Counted from the first letter of the stretch, positions 49,581 through 59,372 are shown. The stretch is DNA of 64,000 nucleotides from Arthrobacter sp. UNC362MFTsu5.1 (GCF_000685965.1 NZ_JMLE01000010.1:62001-126000); one strand, 5' to 3'. Numbers and translations are program-made. The notes: a model not told the origin generated them from the sequence alone.

Positions 49581-52500
49581 GCCTTCCCCCTCCCGGTGGT
49601 TTCGGCGGGAACGCCTTCGGGTTCCTGCCCTTCGGTCTCGCCGGCCGGGTTTTCTTCAAAATGTTCATCGATTTCGGCGCCCAGGCTGCGCAGCACGTCC
49701 AGCACCAGTCCCACCACCACGATGTAGACGCCGATGTCGAAAATAGTGGAGGTGACGAACTTGATGTCGCCGAACACCGGCAGCCACAGTTCGATGATGG
49801 CGCTCTGGAACACCTGCCCGCCCAGCAGCAGCGGCACCACCCCGGAGGCCGCGGCCGTGGCCAGACCGATGCCCAGGAGCGTTCCCGCGCCCACCGGGGT
49901 GGCCTCGCGCAGTTCGAAGCGGCCGCCGGCAAGGTACCGGATGGTCAGGGCTAGTCCGGCCGTCAGCCCGCCGGCGAAGCCGCCGCCGGGCAGGTTGTGG
50001 CCGGCCAGCAGCAGGTAGATGGAGAAGACGATCATCGAGTGGAACACCAGGCGCGTCACCACTTCGAAGATGATGGAGCGGCGCTCGGGAGCCATGGTGC
50101 GCCCGGCCACCAGCCAGGCATCCCGGGTGGATGCGGCGAATTTGCGGCTCAGCGCCAGTGCCGCACTGTCCCGGGAACTTTGCCCTGCGTGGGACCGGCG
50201 GCCCACTGTCCCCTCGGCCACCGAGGACGAGGCGCGGAGTCCGTCGCCGCGTCCCTTGACGAAGATGAGGCTGGCCACGCCGGTGGCGGCCAGCGCCAGC
50301 ACGGAGATCTCCCCGAAGGTGTCCCACGCCCGGATGTCCACCAGGGTGACGTTGACGATGTTCAGTCCGCCGCCGCCCTCATAGGCCAGCCGCGGGAACT
50401 CCAGCGCGACGGGCGTCGCAACCCGGGCACCCATGGCGTAGATGGCCACGAAGATCATGGTGATTCCGAACGCCACCCCGATGATCACGCGGATCACCCG
50501 GTACTTGCCGCCGGTGCGGTCGCGGAGCTCGGCCGGCAGGCTGCGCATGGCCAGGACGAACGCCACCAGGATGATGGTTTCCACCAGCATCTGGGTCAGG
50601 GCGAGGTCCGGCGCCCCCTGCAGTGCGAACATCAGGGCGATGCCGTAGCCAGTCACGGAGACCATCAGCACCGCCAGGAACCGCTTGTTGGCGCGGACAG
50701 CCGCCAGGGCCCCGATCACGATGCCGGCGCCGGCCACCAGCTGCAGCGGCGAATTGGGATCGATAAAGTACAGTCCCTCCGGCAGCGGCTTGCCGGCAAT
50801 GAGCAGCGCGGTCAGCGGAAGTGCGAAGGCCACGGTGAGGATGACGGAGAGGTAGAAGAACAGCGAACCACGCTGCGTGCGTCCCGTGACCCAGACGGCA
50901 ACGTCGTCCAGGGCGCCGATCGTCATCTGGTAGGCCCGGTCGCCGTCCACCCACGCCGGCACCCGGCCCTGGGCGCGGGCAACGATGCCGCGGCCGTAGA
51001 ACATGGCGATGCCGAACGCGAACGTGAGGGCCGTCAGGCCCAGCGCTGGAGTAAGTCCGTGCCACAGTGCAAGGTGACCGGCGGCGCTTGCCGGGTCGCC
51101 GCCGTCGTGCACGAACTCCGCAGCGTACGGCTGGATCCACCCGTCCACCGGTGCCGGCCACAGGCCGTAAACGATGGTGAGCAGGCTCAGCAGGGCCGGG
51201 GCGGCGAGGAAGGACGGCTTGATGGCCTTGAACGGTGTGGGCTCGATGCCCGGCTTCGAGGCGAAGGCACCCCACATGAACCGCGCGCTGTAGGCGAAGG
51301 TGAGGATGGAGCCCAGGACCAGCCCTGCCAGGACCACCGGCCCCCAGGCGCCGGGCCCGGCGGGATCCGTTGAGGTGCCGTAGTGCACGAAGGCCTCGAA
51401 CACCGATTCCTTCGCCACGAACCCTGCCAGCGGCGGGATGCCGGCCATCGAGGCGGCACCGATGGCTGCGACAACCGCCAGTGCACGGGAGGACTTGTAG
51501 ACGCCGGACAGCTTGCGGAGGTCACGGGTGCCGGACTGGTGGTCGATGATGCCCACCACCAGGAACAGGGTGGCTTTGAAAAGTCCGTGGGCCAGGAGCA
51601 GGGCCAGCCCGGCCAGCGCGGCGTCCGGCTTGCCGAGGCCCACCACCATGGTGAGGAAGCCCAGCTGGCTGACCGTGCCGTAGGCAAGGATGAGCTTGAT
51701 GTCGGTCTGCCGGAGCGCGCGGTATCCGCCCACCAGCATGGTGGCCAGGCCCAGCCCCAGCACCATGGGCAGCCAGTAGGCCGTTTCCGCAAACCCCGGC
51801 GCCAGGCGCGCCACGAGGTAGACGCCGACCTTCACCATGGCTGCGGCGTGGAGGTAGGCACTCACCGGAGTGGGCGCCGCCATGGCTCCGGGGAGCCAGA
51901 AATGGAACGGGATCAGTGCGGATTTCGTCACGGCACCGATGAGGATAAGCACGACGGCGGCGGCCACGGCTCCCGCTGCCGGCCCGGTGGCCAGCCCGGG
52001 AGCCATCTCCAGGATGGACGAGATCCGGTAGGTTCCGGCGCTGAAGCCCAGGATGATGAGGCCAACAAGCATGGCCAGGCCACCCGCCGTGGTGACCATC
52101 AGGGCCTGCAGGGCCGAGCGTCTGGCGGAGAGCCTGGTGCGGGCGTAGCCGATCAGCAGGTAGGACAGGACGGTGGTGAGTTCCCAGAAGATGAACATCA
52201 GGAGCAGGTCATCGGCCGTGACCAGGCCGAACATCGCCCCGGCGAACGCCAGGAGCTGGGCGCCGAAGCCGCCGAGGTCGCTGTCCTTGTTCTTGAAGTA
52301 GCGGGCGCAGTACACCAGCACCAGGGCACCCACGCCGAGCACCAGCAGGGACATGATCCAGGCCAGCGGGTCCATCCGGAACGCGAGCTCGATCTTGAGC
52401 TCAGGAATCCAGGGAAGGAGCTCGGTGACGGCGCTGCCCGTGGAGGAGGGTGCCTCCTGGCCGGCCGCGCCCTGGTATACGGCGCCGTGCTGGAAGAGGA

Positions 52501-52621
52501 GCCAGACGAACGAGCCCGCGGGAACCGCAGCCAGCGCATAGAACGAGTTCCTGCGGAATTTCCTGAAGAGAAACGGCGCCACAGCGGCCACAGCGAAATG
52601 CACGGCAAGGACTGTGATCAC
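49577..52621 (-). CDS. mnhA: Na+/H+ antiporter fused subunits A and B
   Basis: 1014 residues. The NuoL-like A part covers about 1-820: LLIGYARTRLSARRSALQALMVTTAGGLAMLVG, KSALIPFHFWLPGAMAAPTPVSAYLHAAAMVKVGVYL, and GIPPLAGFVAKESVFEA. The B part is C-terminal (about 860-995): MIVFSIYLLLAGHNLPGGGFAGGLTAGLALTIRYLAGG. This explains why no separate mnhB exists. First gene of the six-gene operon, which exports Na+ in exchange for H+ for pH and salt tolerance. Confidence 0.94.
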   Translation of the reverse strand: MITVLAVHFAVAAVAPFLFRKFRRNSFYALAAVPAGSFVWLLFQHGAVYQGAAGQEAPSSTGSAVTELLPWIPELKIELAFRMDPLAWIMSLLVLGVGALVLVYCARYFKNKDSDLGGFGAQLLAFAGAMFGLVTADDLLLMFIFWELTTVLSYLLIGYARTRLSARRSALQALMVTTAGGLAMLVGLIILGFSAGTYRISSILEMAPGLATGPAAGAVAAAVVLILIGAVTKSALIPFHFWLPGAMAAPTPVSAYLHAAAMVKVGVYLVARLAPGFAETAYWLPMVLGLGLATMLVGGYRALRQTDIKLILAYGTVSQLGFLTMVVGLGKPDAALAGLALLLAHGLFKATLFLVVGIIDHQSGTRDLRKLSGVYKSSRALAVVAAIGAASMAGIPPLAGFVAKESVFEAFVHYGTSTDPAGPGAWGPVVLAGLVLGSILTFAYSARFMWGAFASKPGIEPTPFKAIKPSFLAAPALLSLLTIVYGLWPAPVDGWIQPYAAEFVHDGGDPASAAGHLALWHGLTPALGLTALTFAFGIAMFYGRGIVARAQGRVPAWVDGDRAYQMTIGALDDVAVWVTGRTQRGSLFFYLSVILTVAFALPLTALLIAGKPLPEGLYFIDPNSPLQLVAGAGIVIGALAAVRANKRFLAVLMVSVTGYGIALMFALQGAPDLALTQMLVETIILVAFVLAMRSLPAELRDRTGGKYRVIRVIIGVAFGITMIFVAIYAMGARVATPVALEFPRLAYEGGGGLNIVNVTLVDIRAWDTFGEISVLALAATGVASLIFVKGRGDGLRASSSVAEGTVGRRSHAGQSSRDSAALALSRKFAASTRDAWLVAGRTMAPERRSIIFEVVTRLVFHSMIVFSIYLLLAGHNLPGGGFAGGLTAGLALTIRYLAGGRFELREATPVGAGTLLGIGLATAAASGVVPLLLGGQVFQSAIIELWLPVFGDIKFVTSTIFDIGVYIVVVGLVLDVLRSLGAEIDEHFEENPAGETEGQEPEGVPAETTGRGKA

Positions 52622-52825
52622 AGGTATCTCCGCAACGTCAGGATTTCGATTGTCAAAAGTTGGAGCAGGCGGTCATACGTCAGGTTCGGTGCAGACAGTT
52701 TATCAAGCGGATGCAAACACTTTTGCCAGCGACCCGACCGCCGGGCAGCGGATTCCCCGTGACGCCGGGGAATTTCCACCGCCCCTTCACTCGCCGTTTA
52801 GCTAGGGGCGGATAGCATTCAGCCT

Positions 52826-54229
52826 ATGAACCCCGTCACCGCCTCAGCGGCTACGCACCCCCCGTCCGAGCTGGAGTCCGGAACACTGGCCACCAGCAAG
52901 GGCAAGGTCCTCGCCTGGGCCGCCTGGGACTGGGGTTCTGCCGCCTTCAACGCCGTGATGACCACCTTCGTGTTCACGGTGTACCTGACGTCCAAAGCGT
53001 TCGGCGGCGAGGACCAGGCCTCGGCCGTGCTGGGCGGTGCCCTGGCGATCGCGGGCGCAGCCATCGCCGTCCTGGCGCCCGTAACCGGCCAGCGTTCGGA
53101 CACCGGCGGCCGCCGGAAGATGTGGCTGGGGCTCAACACGGCCGCCGTCACGGTCCTGACCGGATTGTGCTTCTTTGTCTTTCCGCGGCCGGAATTCCTT
53201 CTGCTGGGCGTCACGCTCATCGCCCTCGGCAACGTCTTCTTCGAATTTGCCGGGGTGAACTACAACGCCATGCTGGCGCAGATTTCCACCCCCAGGAACA
53301 TCGGCAAGGTCAGCGGCTTCGGCTGGGGCATGGGCTACCTGGGCGGCATCGTCGCGCTGCTGATCGTGCTGCAGCTGTTCGTCCAGCCCAGCTTCGCGTG
53401 GTTCGGGGCCTCCACCGAGGACAGCCTCAACATCCGCCTCGTTGCCGTGTTCTCAGCCCTCTGGTTCTTCATCTTTGCGCTGCCCGTGCTGTTCGCGGTG
53501 CCGGAGCTGCCCCGGCAGCAGCAGGCCGCGAAGCTGGGGTTCCTGGCTTCCTACGGGCTGCTGGTTCGCCGCATCAAGGCGATCTACCGCACCAGTCCGC
53601 ACACCATCTTCTTCCTCCTCGCCAGCGCCATCTTCCGGGACGGGCTGGCCGCCGTCTTCACGTTCGGCGGGATCATCGCGGCGGGAACTTTCGGCTTCGA
53701 ACTGAAGGAAGTCATTTTCTTCGCGATCTTCGGCAACATCGTGGCCGCGGTGGGAGCCATGATCGGCGGCTTCCTGGACGACCGCATCGGGCCGAAAGCC
53801 GTCATCATCGGTTCGCTCGTCGGACTGCTGATTGCAGGCACCGTCATCCTGGTCCTGGGCAACGGCAGCTATGTCTTCTTCGGGCAGGCCTGGGCAGGCA
53901 CCACCACCTTCTGGGTGTTCGGGCTCTTCCTCTGCCTCTTCGTGGGTCCGGCCCAGTCCTCCTCGCGCGCCTACCTTGCCCGGCTGGCGCCGCATGGCGA
54001 ATCCGGGGAGCTCTTCGGCCTCTACGCCACCACCGGCCGGGCAGTCAGCTTCCTGGCGCCGACGCTCTTCACCCTGTGCATCGCCGTGGCCTCGCCGCTC
54101 GTGGCGCCGGGGGAAGCCCAGCGCTGGGGCATCCTCGGCATCATGGTGGTGCTGCTGGCGGGGCTGCTGGTGCTGCTGCCGGTCAAGCCGCCGGGGAAGG
54201 TGGAAATCGCGGTGGTTCCCGCGGCCTGA
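52826..54229 (+). CDS. UMF1-type MFS transporter
   Basis: 467 residues, about 12 helices. UMF1/Atg22-like family: AWAAWDWGSAAFNAVMTTFVFTVYL at the N terminus, GVNYNAMLAQIS, SGFGWGMGYLGG and QSSSRAYLARLAP. Members are linked to amino acid or small-metabolite export; the substrate is unknown. It diverges from the mnh operon, with 204 bases between. Confidence 0.88.
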   Translation: MNPVTASAATHPPSELESGTLATSKGKVLAWAAWDWGSAAFNAVMTTFVFTVYLTSKAFGGEDQASAVLGGALAIAGAAIAVLAPVTGQRSDTGGRRKMWLGLNTAAVTVLTGLCFFVFPRPEFLLLGVTLIALGNVFFEFAGVNYNAMLAQISTPRNIGKVSGFGWGMGYLGGIVALLIVLQLFVQPSFAWFGASTEDSLNIRLVAVFSALWFFIFALPVLFAVPELPRQQQAAKLGFLASYGLLVRRIKAIYRTSPHTIFFLLASAIFRDGLAAVFTFGGIIAAGTFGFELKEVIFFAIFGNIVAAVGAMIGGFLDDRIGPKAVIIGSLVGLLIAGTVILVLGNGSYVFFGQAWAGTTTFWVFGLFLCLFVGPAQSSSRAYLARLAPHGESGELFGLYATTGRAVSFLAPTLFTLCIAVASPLVAPGEAQRWGILGIMVVLLAGLLVLLPVKPPGKVEIAVVPAA

Positions 54230-54293
54230 GCAGGCAGCGGGGAATTCGCCGTTTCGGCCCTCCAACGCCCTCTGCGCGGACTAGGCTGGTGCC

Positions 54294-54776
54294 ATGAACG
54301 TGGATGAGACAGACCTCCCTGGCCTTGGCAGGCGCAAGGATTTCATGACCGCTTCGGGACGCCGGATCGGCGTGGTGGAGTACCGCGAAGGGCAAACCGA
54401 ACTGATCGTTTCCACCTGGGACGATCCGGACACATGCCAGGCGTCCATTCCCCTGACCGCCGACGAAGCCGCGGCCCTCGGCAACCTGCTGGGCGGGCAG
54501 CGGCTGGCGATGCAGCTCTCCGAAGAGCACCGCGAAATCCCCGGGATCGTCACACGCCAGTTCTCCATTGCCGGAGACTCGCCGTTCCATAACCAGCCCA
54601 TGGGCAAGGCCTGCATCCGCACCCGCAGCGGCGTCTCCATAGTCGCCATCATGCGGGAAGGCGAGGTGGTCCCCTCCCCCGGACCCGACGTCGTCCTTCA
54701 CCCGGGTGACCTGCTCGTGGCGGTGGGAACGCAAGAAGGCCTAGATACGGCGGCCGATATCCTGCGCAACGGCTGA
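54294..54776 (+). CDS. K+/H+ antiporter regulatory subunit (KhtT-like)
   Basis: 160 residues. The N-terminal LPGLGRRKDFMTASGRRIGVVEYREGQTELIV is followed by a TrkA-C domain (about 90-158): RTRSGVSIVAIMREGEVVPSPGPDVVLHPGDLLVAVGTQEGL. This gates the adjacent antiporter in response to nucleotides. Five bases from the antiporter gene. Confidence 0.9.
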   Translation: MNVDETDLPGLGRRKDFMTASGRRIGVVEYREGQTELIVSTWDDPDTCQASIPLTADEAAALGNLLGGQRLAMQLSEEHREIPGIVTRQFSIAGDSPFHNQPMGKACIRTRSGVSIVAIMREGEVVPSPGPDVVLHPGDLLVAVGTQEGLDTAADILRNG

Positions 54777-54781
54777 GCGGC

Positions 54782-55972
54782 ATGGACCCGCTCGCGCTAA
54801 CCCTCATCGAACTGGGGGCCGTCGTGTTCTGCCTTGGCCTGCTGGCCAGGCTGGCCGGGCGGATCGGGATGTCCCCCATTCCCCTGTACCTGGTGGGCGG
54901 GCTGTTTTTCGGGGCCGGCGGCCTGGTCAAACTCGAAGGCATGCACGAATTCGCACATCTTTCGAGCGAGATCGGCGTCATCCTACTGCTGCTTATGCTC
55001 GGATTGGAATATACGGCGGCGGAGCTGGTTACGGGGCTGCGCCGGTCGTGGCAGGCCGGCGTCCTGGACCTCGTGCTGAACTTCATTCCCGGGGCAGCCC
55101 TGGCCGTCCTGCTCGGGTGGGGTTTGGTGGGAGCCATGGTGATGGGCGGCGTCACGTACATCTCCTCCTCAGGCATCGCAGCGAAGGTGATCACGGACCT
55201 CGGCCGGATCGGTAACCGCGAAACCCCGGTGGTGCTCTCCATCCTGGTCTTCGAGGACCTGGCGATGGCCGTGTACCTGCCCATCCTCACCGCCACCCTC
55301 GCCGGAGTCAGCTTCCTGGTGGGACTCCAGACCGTGGGGATTTCACTGGCCGTGGTCACGGTGGTGCTGGTGGTGGCCCTCCGGCACGGACACCATGTGT
55401 CCAAGGCAGTGCACAGCGAGAATTCCGAGGTGTTCCTGCTGAACCTCCTCGGCGCCGCGCTCCTGGTTGCCGGCCTCGCCGCTGCCATGCAGGTCTCGGC
55501 CGCAGTGGGGGCGTTCATGCTGGGCATCGCCATCTCCGGGGCCACGGCGCACAGCGCAACCCGGATCCTGGAGCCGCTGCGGGACTTGTTCGCCGCCATC
55601 TTCTTCGTGGTCTTTGGCCTCAATACCGACCCCACGTCCATCCCGCCGGTTCTGGGCTGGGCTCTAATCCTGGCGGTCCTCACGGCCGGCACCAAGGTGA
55701 TCACGGGAGTCTGGGCCGCCAAGCGGGCTGGAATTGCCCTGCCGGGCCGTTTCCGCGCAGGGGCCGCACTGATTGCCCGCGGCGAGTTCTCCATCGTCAT
55801 CGCCGGCCTGGCGGTAGCGTCCGGCGTAGTGCCGCACGACCTCGCCGCACTGGCCACGGCCTACGTGCTCATCATGGCCATCATGGGACCGCTGGCGGCA
55901 CGCTACGTGGAGCCCGTGGTCAAGATGCTGCGCCGCCCGGCAAAACCGCGGCCGGCCGCCCGCCCCATCTGA
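54782..55972 (+). CDS. CPA2-family cation:proton antiporter (KhtU-like)
   Basis: 396 residues, about 12 helices. CPA2 motifs: LLLMLGLEYTAAEL, SSGIAAKVITDLGRI, VLVFEDLAMAV, VGAFMLGIAISG, FFVVFGLNTDP and LIARGEFSIVIAGLA. With the upstream TrkA-C subunit it forms a KhtTU-type K+(Na+)/H+ antiporter, a second alkali-tolerance system near mnh. Confidence 0.92.
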   Translation: MDPLALTLIELGAVVFCLGLLARLAGRIGMSPIPLYLVGGLFFGAGGLVKLEGMHEFAHLSSEIGVILLLLMLGLEYTAAELVTGLRRSWQAGVLDLVLNFIPGAALAVLLGWGLVGAMVMGGVTYISSSGIAAKVITDLGRIGNRETPVVLSILVFEDLAMAVYLPILTATLAGVSFLVGLQTVGISLAVVTVVLVVALRHGHHVSKAVHSENSEVFLLNLLGAALLVAGLAAAMQVSAAVGAFMLGIAISGATAHSATRILEPLRDLFAAIFFVVFGLNTDPTSIPPVLGWALILAVLTAGTKVITGVWAAKRAGIALPGRFRAGAALIARGEFSIVIAGLAVASGVVPHDLAALATAYVLIMAIMGPLAARYVEPVVKMLRRPAKPRPAARPI

Positions 55973-56018
55973 CGCTCTCTCAGATCCTGCCGCCTTCCCG
56001 GCGACGCTCTCTCAGATC
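55971..56018. repeat. Direct repeat GACGCTCTCTCAGATC
   Basis: Two exact 16-bp copies, 55971-55986 and 56003-56018, lie 32 bases apart around CGCCTTCCCGGC. The second overlaps the dcd stop codon. Same layout as 28544-28587. Confidence 0.75.
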
Positions 56019-56587
56019 TCGGTGCGGTGGAAGTTCAGGTAGCTGCGGCTGGCGGTGGGGCCGCGCTGGCCCTGGTAGCGGTTGCCATACTCACCGGAGC
56101 CGTAGGGGAATTCCGCGGCCGAGCTCAGCCTGAAGAAGCACAACTGGCCGATTTTCATGCCTGGCCACAGCTTGATGGGCAGCGTTGCCATGTTGGAAAG
56201 CTCCAACGTGACGTGCCCGGAGAACCCGGGATCGATGAACCCTGCCGTGGAGTGCGTCAGCAGCCCCAGCCGGCCCAGCGAAGACTTTCCCTCAAGGCGT
56301 GCCGCAATATCGTCCGGCAGCGTGACGGTCTCATAGGTGGAGCCGAGCACGAACTCACCCGGATGGAGGATAAACGGCTCTCCCGCGTCCACTTCCACCA
56401 GCCGCGTCAGCTCAGGCTGGTCCTCGGCGGGGTCGATGTGCGCGTACTTGTGGTTGTCGAACAACCGGAAGAACCGGTCAATCCGGACGTCCACGGAGGA
56501 CGGCTGGACCATCACCGGGTCATACGGGTCCAGGACAATCCGTTGGGAATCAATTTCGGCACGAATATCGCGGTCAGAGATCAGCAC
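56012..56587 (-). CDS. dcd: dCTP deaminase (bifunctional type)
   Basis: 191 residues from a GTG start giving [17 protein letters not shown], the usual family beginning and length; the frame extends seven codons further but without a match. Motifs: [68 protein letters not shown]. It turns dCTP to dUMP for dTTP synthesis; actinobacterial members combine deaminase and dUTPase. Confidence 0.93.
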   Translation of the reverse strand: MLISDRDIRAEIDSQRIVLDPYDPVMVQPSSVDVRIDRFFRLFDNHKYAHIDPAEDQPELTRLVEVDAGEPFILHPGEFVLGSTYETVTLPDDIAARLEGKSSLGRLGLLTHSTAGFIDPGFSGHVTLELSNMATLPIKLWPGMKIGQLCFFRLSSAAEFPYGSGEYGNRYQGQRGPTASRSYLNFHRTEI

Positions 56588-56742
56588 ACTCAAAAATACC
56601 GCATCCATTGCCGCCCCCGTTTTGCAGCGTTACTGTTGCTGCTGTTACGAAATGTCATCGTCGATACAGAATGAGGTTGATGTTGCGGCTGTGACGGTGC
56701 ACCTCCCCCTGAACGGGCGGCACCAAAGGATCTGGGGTTGGC

Positions 56743-58536
56743 TTGAGGAAAATTTCGGCACGGACACTGGCGGCCATGATCTGCGCTCTGGCTCTCATCC
56801 CGCCTGCCGCCGGCCAGCTGGGGGGATCTTCCTCAGGCCCGGAACCCCTCTCCTCCTCCGTGGCCGGCCGTCAAACGCCGGGTCAACAGACACCGAGCGT
56901 CGCCCTCGGCCCGCCGTCGTTCGCGTACGACGGCGGCACGGGCGCCGCAGGTAGCGCACCGGGCCGGCGGCTCGCCCCCGCCGTGGACCCCAACATCACT
57001 CAAGGGAACCAAAAAGCAGGGGACCAAAACGGAGCCGCTGCCGCGTTGGCCGGCACCGGAGGAACTGCGGACGCCGCCGGGACGCTGTCCACCGAAGCCC
57101 AGCCGGCCTACCCGGCAGCCGAGGATTCCCCGCCCGAGCCGGCGTCCATTCCGCCGCTGTCCGCCACGGAGTCGGACCTGGCTGCCCTCGCCCAGGCTCC
57201 ACCGGCCCCCACATCCGCACCCGCGGCAGGCACCGGGGTCCTCCGCACGGAGTCCCTCACCACCGAGGCACTCGTCAGGGACGACGCCTCGGCGCAGATT
57301 AACGCTGTGTTCAACGCCATCAACAGCTATCGGGCATCGTTCGGCCTGCCCGCCGTGAAGTACCACGCCACCGTGGCCGCGATGGCGCAGGAGTGGTCCG
57401 ACAGCATCGCCTCACGCGAAGTGATCGAGCACCGTTCAAGCTTCTGGACCGATCCGCGGGCGCTCAGCCCCACCAACGGCGCCGGGGAGGTCATCGCGGT
57501 CCGCTGGGACCGCGATGCCGCGCAACTGGTGGAATGGTGGAAGGGCTCACCCGCACACAACGCGATCCTGAAGGACCCGCGGTTCACTGTGATGGGCATC
57601 GGCATCACGTTCACGGACGGCAACTGGCAGACCACGCCGAACCGTTACACCATGTGGGGAGTGGTGGACTTTTTCGGATACGGGACACTCCCCGCGGGAA
57701 CCACCAGCAGCCCGGGCGGCAGCAGTGAAATGCCCGCACAGCCCGCCAGCGTGTGCGATCCGCTGGTGCGGCACATGCCCCCGACGGCGGACCTGACCGC
57801 AGCCGCCATCAAGGGTCCCGGTGATTTGGTGTCCGTGAACTCGTCCGGCGACCTCCTGAACCGCCCGTCACTCGGGAACCGGCAATTCGGCGCACAGCAG
57901 GTCATCGGCACCGGATATGGCGGCGCCAAGGAGCTCTTTGTCACGGACTGGGAGCGGGACGGCGTCTTCGACCTCCTGGTGCAATGGACCGACGGACGGG
58001 TCACCCTGCAGTCCGGGGCCGCTGCGGGCGGATTCCTCCCCGCCGTGACCCTGGGCCAGTCGGGATGGGCCGGAATGACCCTGGCCGTGGGGGGCTGGTG
58101 CGCCAACAACCGGCTCCCGCAACTGGTGGCACTGGACGGCTCCGGGAACCTCTGGCTGTACCCCAACCGCGGGAAGGCGGATCTGGTGGAGCGGACGCTG
58201 ATGGCGTCCGGTGTGTCAGCCACCCGGCTCGCCATGGCGGATTACGACGCCGACGGTTTCCAGGACCTGCTGGCCCGCCAGACGGACGGAAACGTCCGCC
58301 TCTACCGCGGCTCCGGCGCGCCGGCACCGCGCGCCGAAACCCGGGCGATCGTGGCTAGCGGATGGTCGGACGTCACAGCCATCCGGCCGCTGCGGGATGT
58401 CACGGGGCTGAACTCGACGGGATTGGCCCTTCGACGGGCCGGCGACGTGGTGCAGTACTGGGACCTCAGCACCGGAACCCTTGCATCGCCGTCGTCCGTC
58501 CCGGGCGCCTGGGCGGGTCAGCGACTCGCGCAGTAG
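56743..58536 (+). CDS. Secreted CAP-domain protein with FG-GAP-like repeats
   Basis: 597 residues from a TTG start that gives a clear signal peptide (MRKISARTLAAMICALALIPPAAG). Then a Ser/Pro/Ala-rich linker (about 25-165), a CAP/SCP domain (about 185-310; NSYRASFGLPAVKY, WWKGSPAHNAILKDP, GIGITF), and a C-terminal FG-GAP/VCBS-like beta-propeller region (VTDWERDGVFDLLVQW, MADYDADGFQDLLAR). CAP proteins in bacteria include proteases and wall-binding proteins; exact role unknown. An ATG at residue 12 would remove the basic signal region. Confidence 0.85.
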   Translation: MRKISARTLAAMICALALIPPAAGQLGGSSSGPEPLSSSVAGRQTPGQQTPSVALGPPSFAYDGGTGAAGSAPGRRLAPAVDPNITQGNQKAGDQNGAAAALAGTGGTADAAGTLSTEAQPAYPAAEDSPPEPASIPPLSATESDLAALAQAPPAPTSAPAAGTGVLRTESLTTEALVRDDASAQINAVFNAINSYRASFGLPAVKYHATVAAMAQEWSDSIASREVIEHRSSFWTDPRALSPTNGAGEVIAVRWDRDAAQLVEWWKGSPAHNAILKDPRFTVMGIGITFTDGNWQTTPNRYTMWGVVDFFGYGTLPAGTTSSPGGSSEMPAQPASVCDPLVRHMPPTADLTAAAIKGPGDLVSVNSSGDLLNRPSLGNRQFGAQQVIGTGYGGAKELFVTDWERDGVFDLLVQWTDGRVTLQSGAAAGGFLPAVTLGQSGWAGMTLAVGGWCANNRLPQLVALDGSGNLWLYPNRGKADLVERTLMASGVSATRLAMADYDADGFQDLLARQTDGNVRLYRGSGAPAPRAETRAIVASGWSDVTAIRPLRDVTGLNSTGLALRRAGDVVQYWDLSTGTLASPSSVPGAWAGQRLAQ

Positions 58537-58584
58537 CCACCGCGCAGTTGGCACCCCGCAGGAGCCCCTCGGCGTGCGTTTCAG

Positions 58585-59031
58585 TTAGGGCTCCGCCGGC
58601 CGGGCTTCCAGGACTTCCTTGAGCCGCTCCAGCTGGGCGACCTCTGCCTTCATGGTCCGTTGAATCATGAAGTCCATCAGTCCGGCCAGGCCCTTGGGCC
58701 GGACTTCCAGTGCAAACCGGACCCGGGTGCGTGTTCCCTCGGTGCTCAAGTAATAGCCGCCGTGCGGGCGGGCCGGACCGGCAACCACCTGGAACTGGAT
58801 CTCGGCGCCCGGACGGAGCTGGGTGATCTGGAAATCGGCGGCAATGGGGCGGCCCGCAGGTCCTGTCAGGGTCTGCTGGTACACGGCGCCCTTGGCACCC
58901 ACAGCACCCGACCGCAGTTCAACCTTCCGGACCCCTTCACGCCAGGAGGGAAGGTTGAGCCCGTCCTGCAGGAACCGGTACACGGTCATGGCATCGCGTT
59001 CCACGACGACCTCGTACTCTGCAAATGCCAC
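58585..59031 (-). CDS. SRPBCC/START-fold protein
   Basis: 148 residues. A polyketide cyclase/START-type cavity protein: FAEYEVVVERDAMTVYRFLQDGLNLPSW, then YYLSTEGTRTRVRFALEVRPKGLAGLMDFMIQRTMKAEVAQLERLKEVLE. Binds hydrophobic ligands in general; specific ligand unknown. Divergent from tRNA-Gly. Confidence 0.87.
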   Translation of the reverse strand: MAFAEYEVVVERDAMTVYRFLQDGLNLPSWREGVRKVELRSGAVGAKGAVYQQTLTGPAGRPIAADFQITQLRPGAEIQFQVVAGPARPHGGYYLSTEGTRTRVRFALEVRPKGLAGLMDFMIQRTMKAEVAQLERLKEVLEARPAEP

Positions 59032-59149
59032 GGGGATCCCTTGATTGTCGGACAGCTTTCTTTCGTAGCCCGTTCCCCTGATACTGCAGCTAACACCAAC
59101 AGGATATTCAGCCTGGAGTGCGCCCGGAGCAGCTGCGGCCGTGCCTTAA

Positions 59150-59189
59150 CCGAAGAGTTATCGAAAGGACCGAAGCGTTATCGAAAGGG
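59150..59189. repeat. 20-bp tandem repeat upstream of tRNA-Gly
   Basis: CCGAAGAGTTATCGAAAGGA (59150-59169) is followed directly by CCGAAGCGTTATCGAAAGGG (59170-59189), 18 of 20 bases identical. It lies in the 267-bp gap between the SRPBCC gene start and the tRNA. Possible regulator site or a local duplication. Confidence 0.75.
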
Positions 59190-59298
59190 TGCCGCCCGCG
59201 CCGGACGTGTCCCTGTTCGGGGACGGCCCACGGCTGGGGTAAAGTAAATCCGGTTGACGCAACCGGGACCTGGCCGAGACATCTGGCTGGTCCCCCAT

Positions 59299-59372
59299 GC
59301 GGCTGTAGCTCAATGGTAGAGCGCTAGCTTCCCAAGCTTGATACGCGGGTTCGATTCCCGTCAGCCGCTCCA
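59299..59372 (+). tRNA. tRNA-Gly (CCC)
   Basis: Acceptor GCGGCTG (59299-59305) pairs with CAGCCGC (59362-59368). D arm GCTCAATGGTAGAGC. Anticodon loop TTCCCAA gives anticodon CCC, reading GGG. T arm GCGGGTTCGATTCCCGT; encoded CCA at 59370-59372. All cloverleaf parts are seen. Confidence 0.96.
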
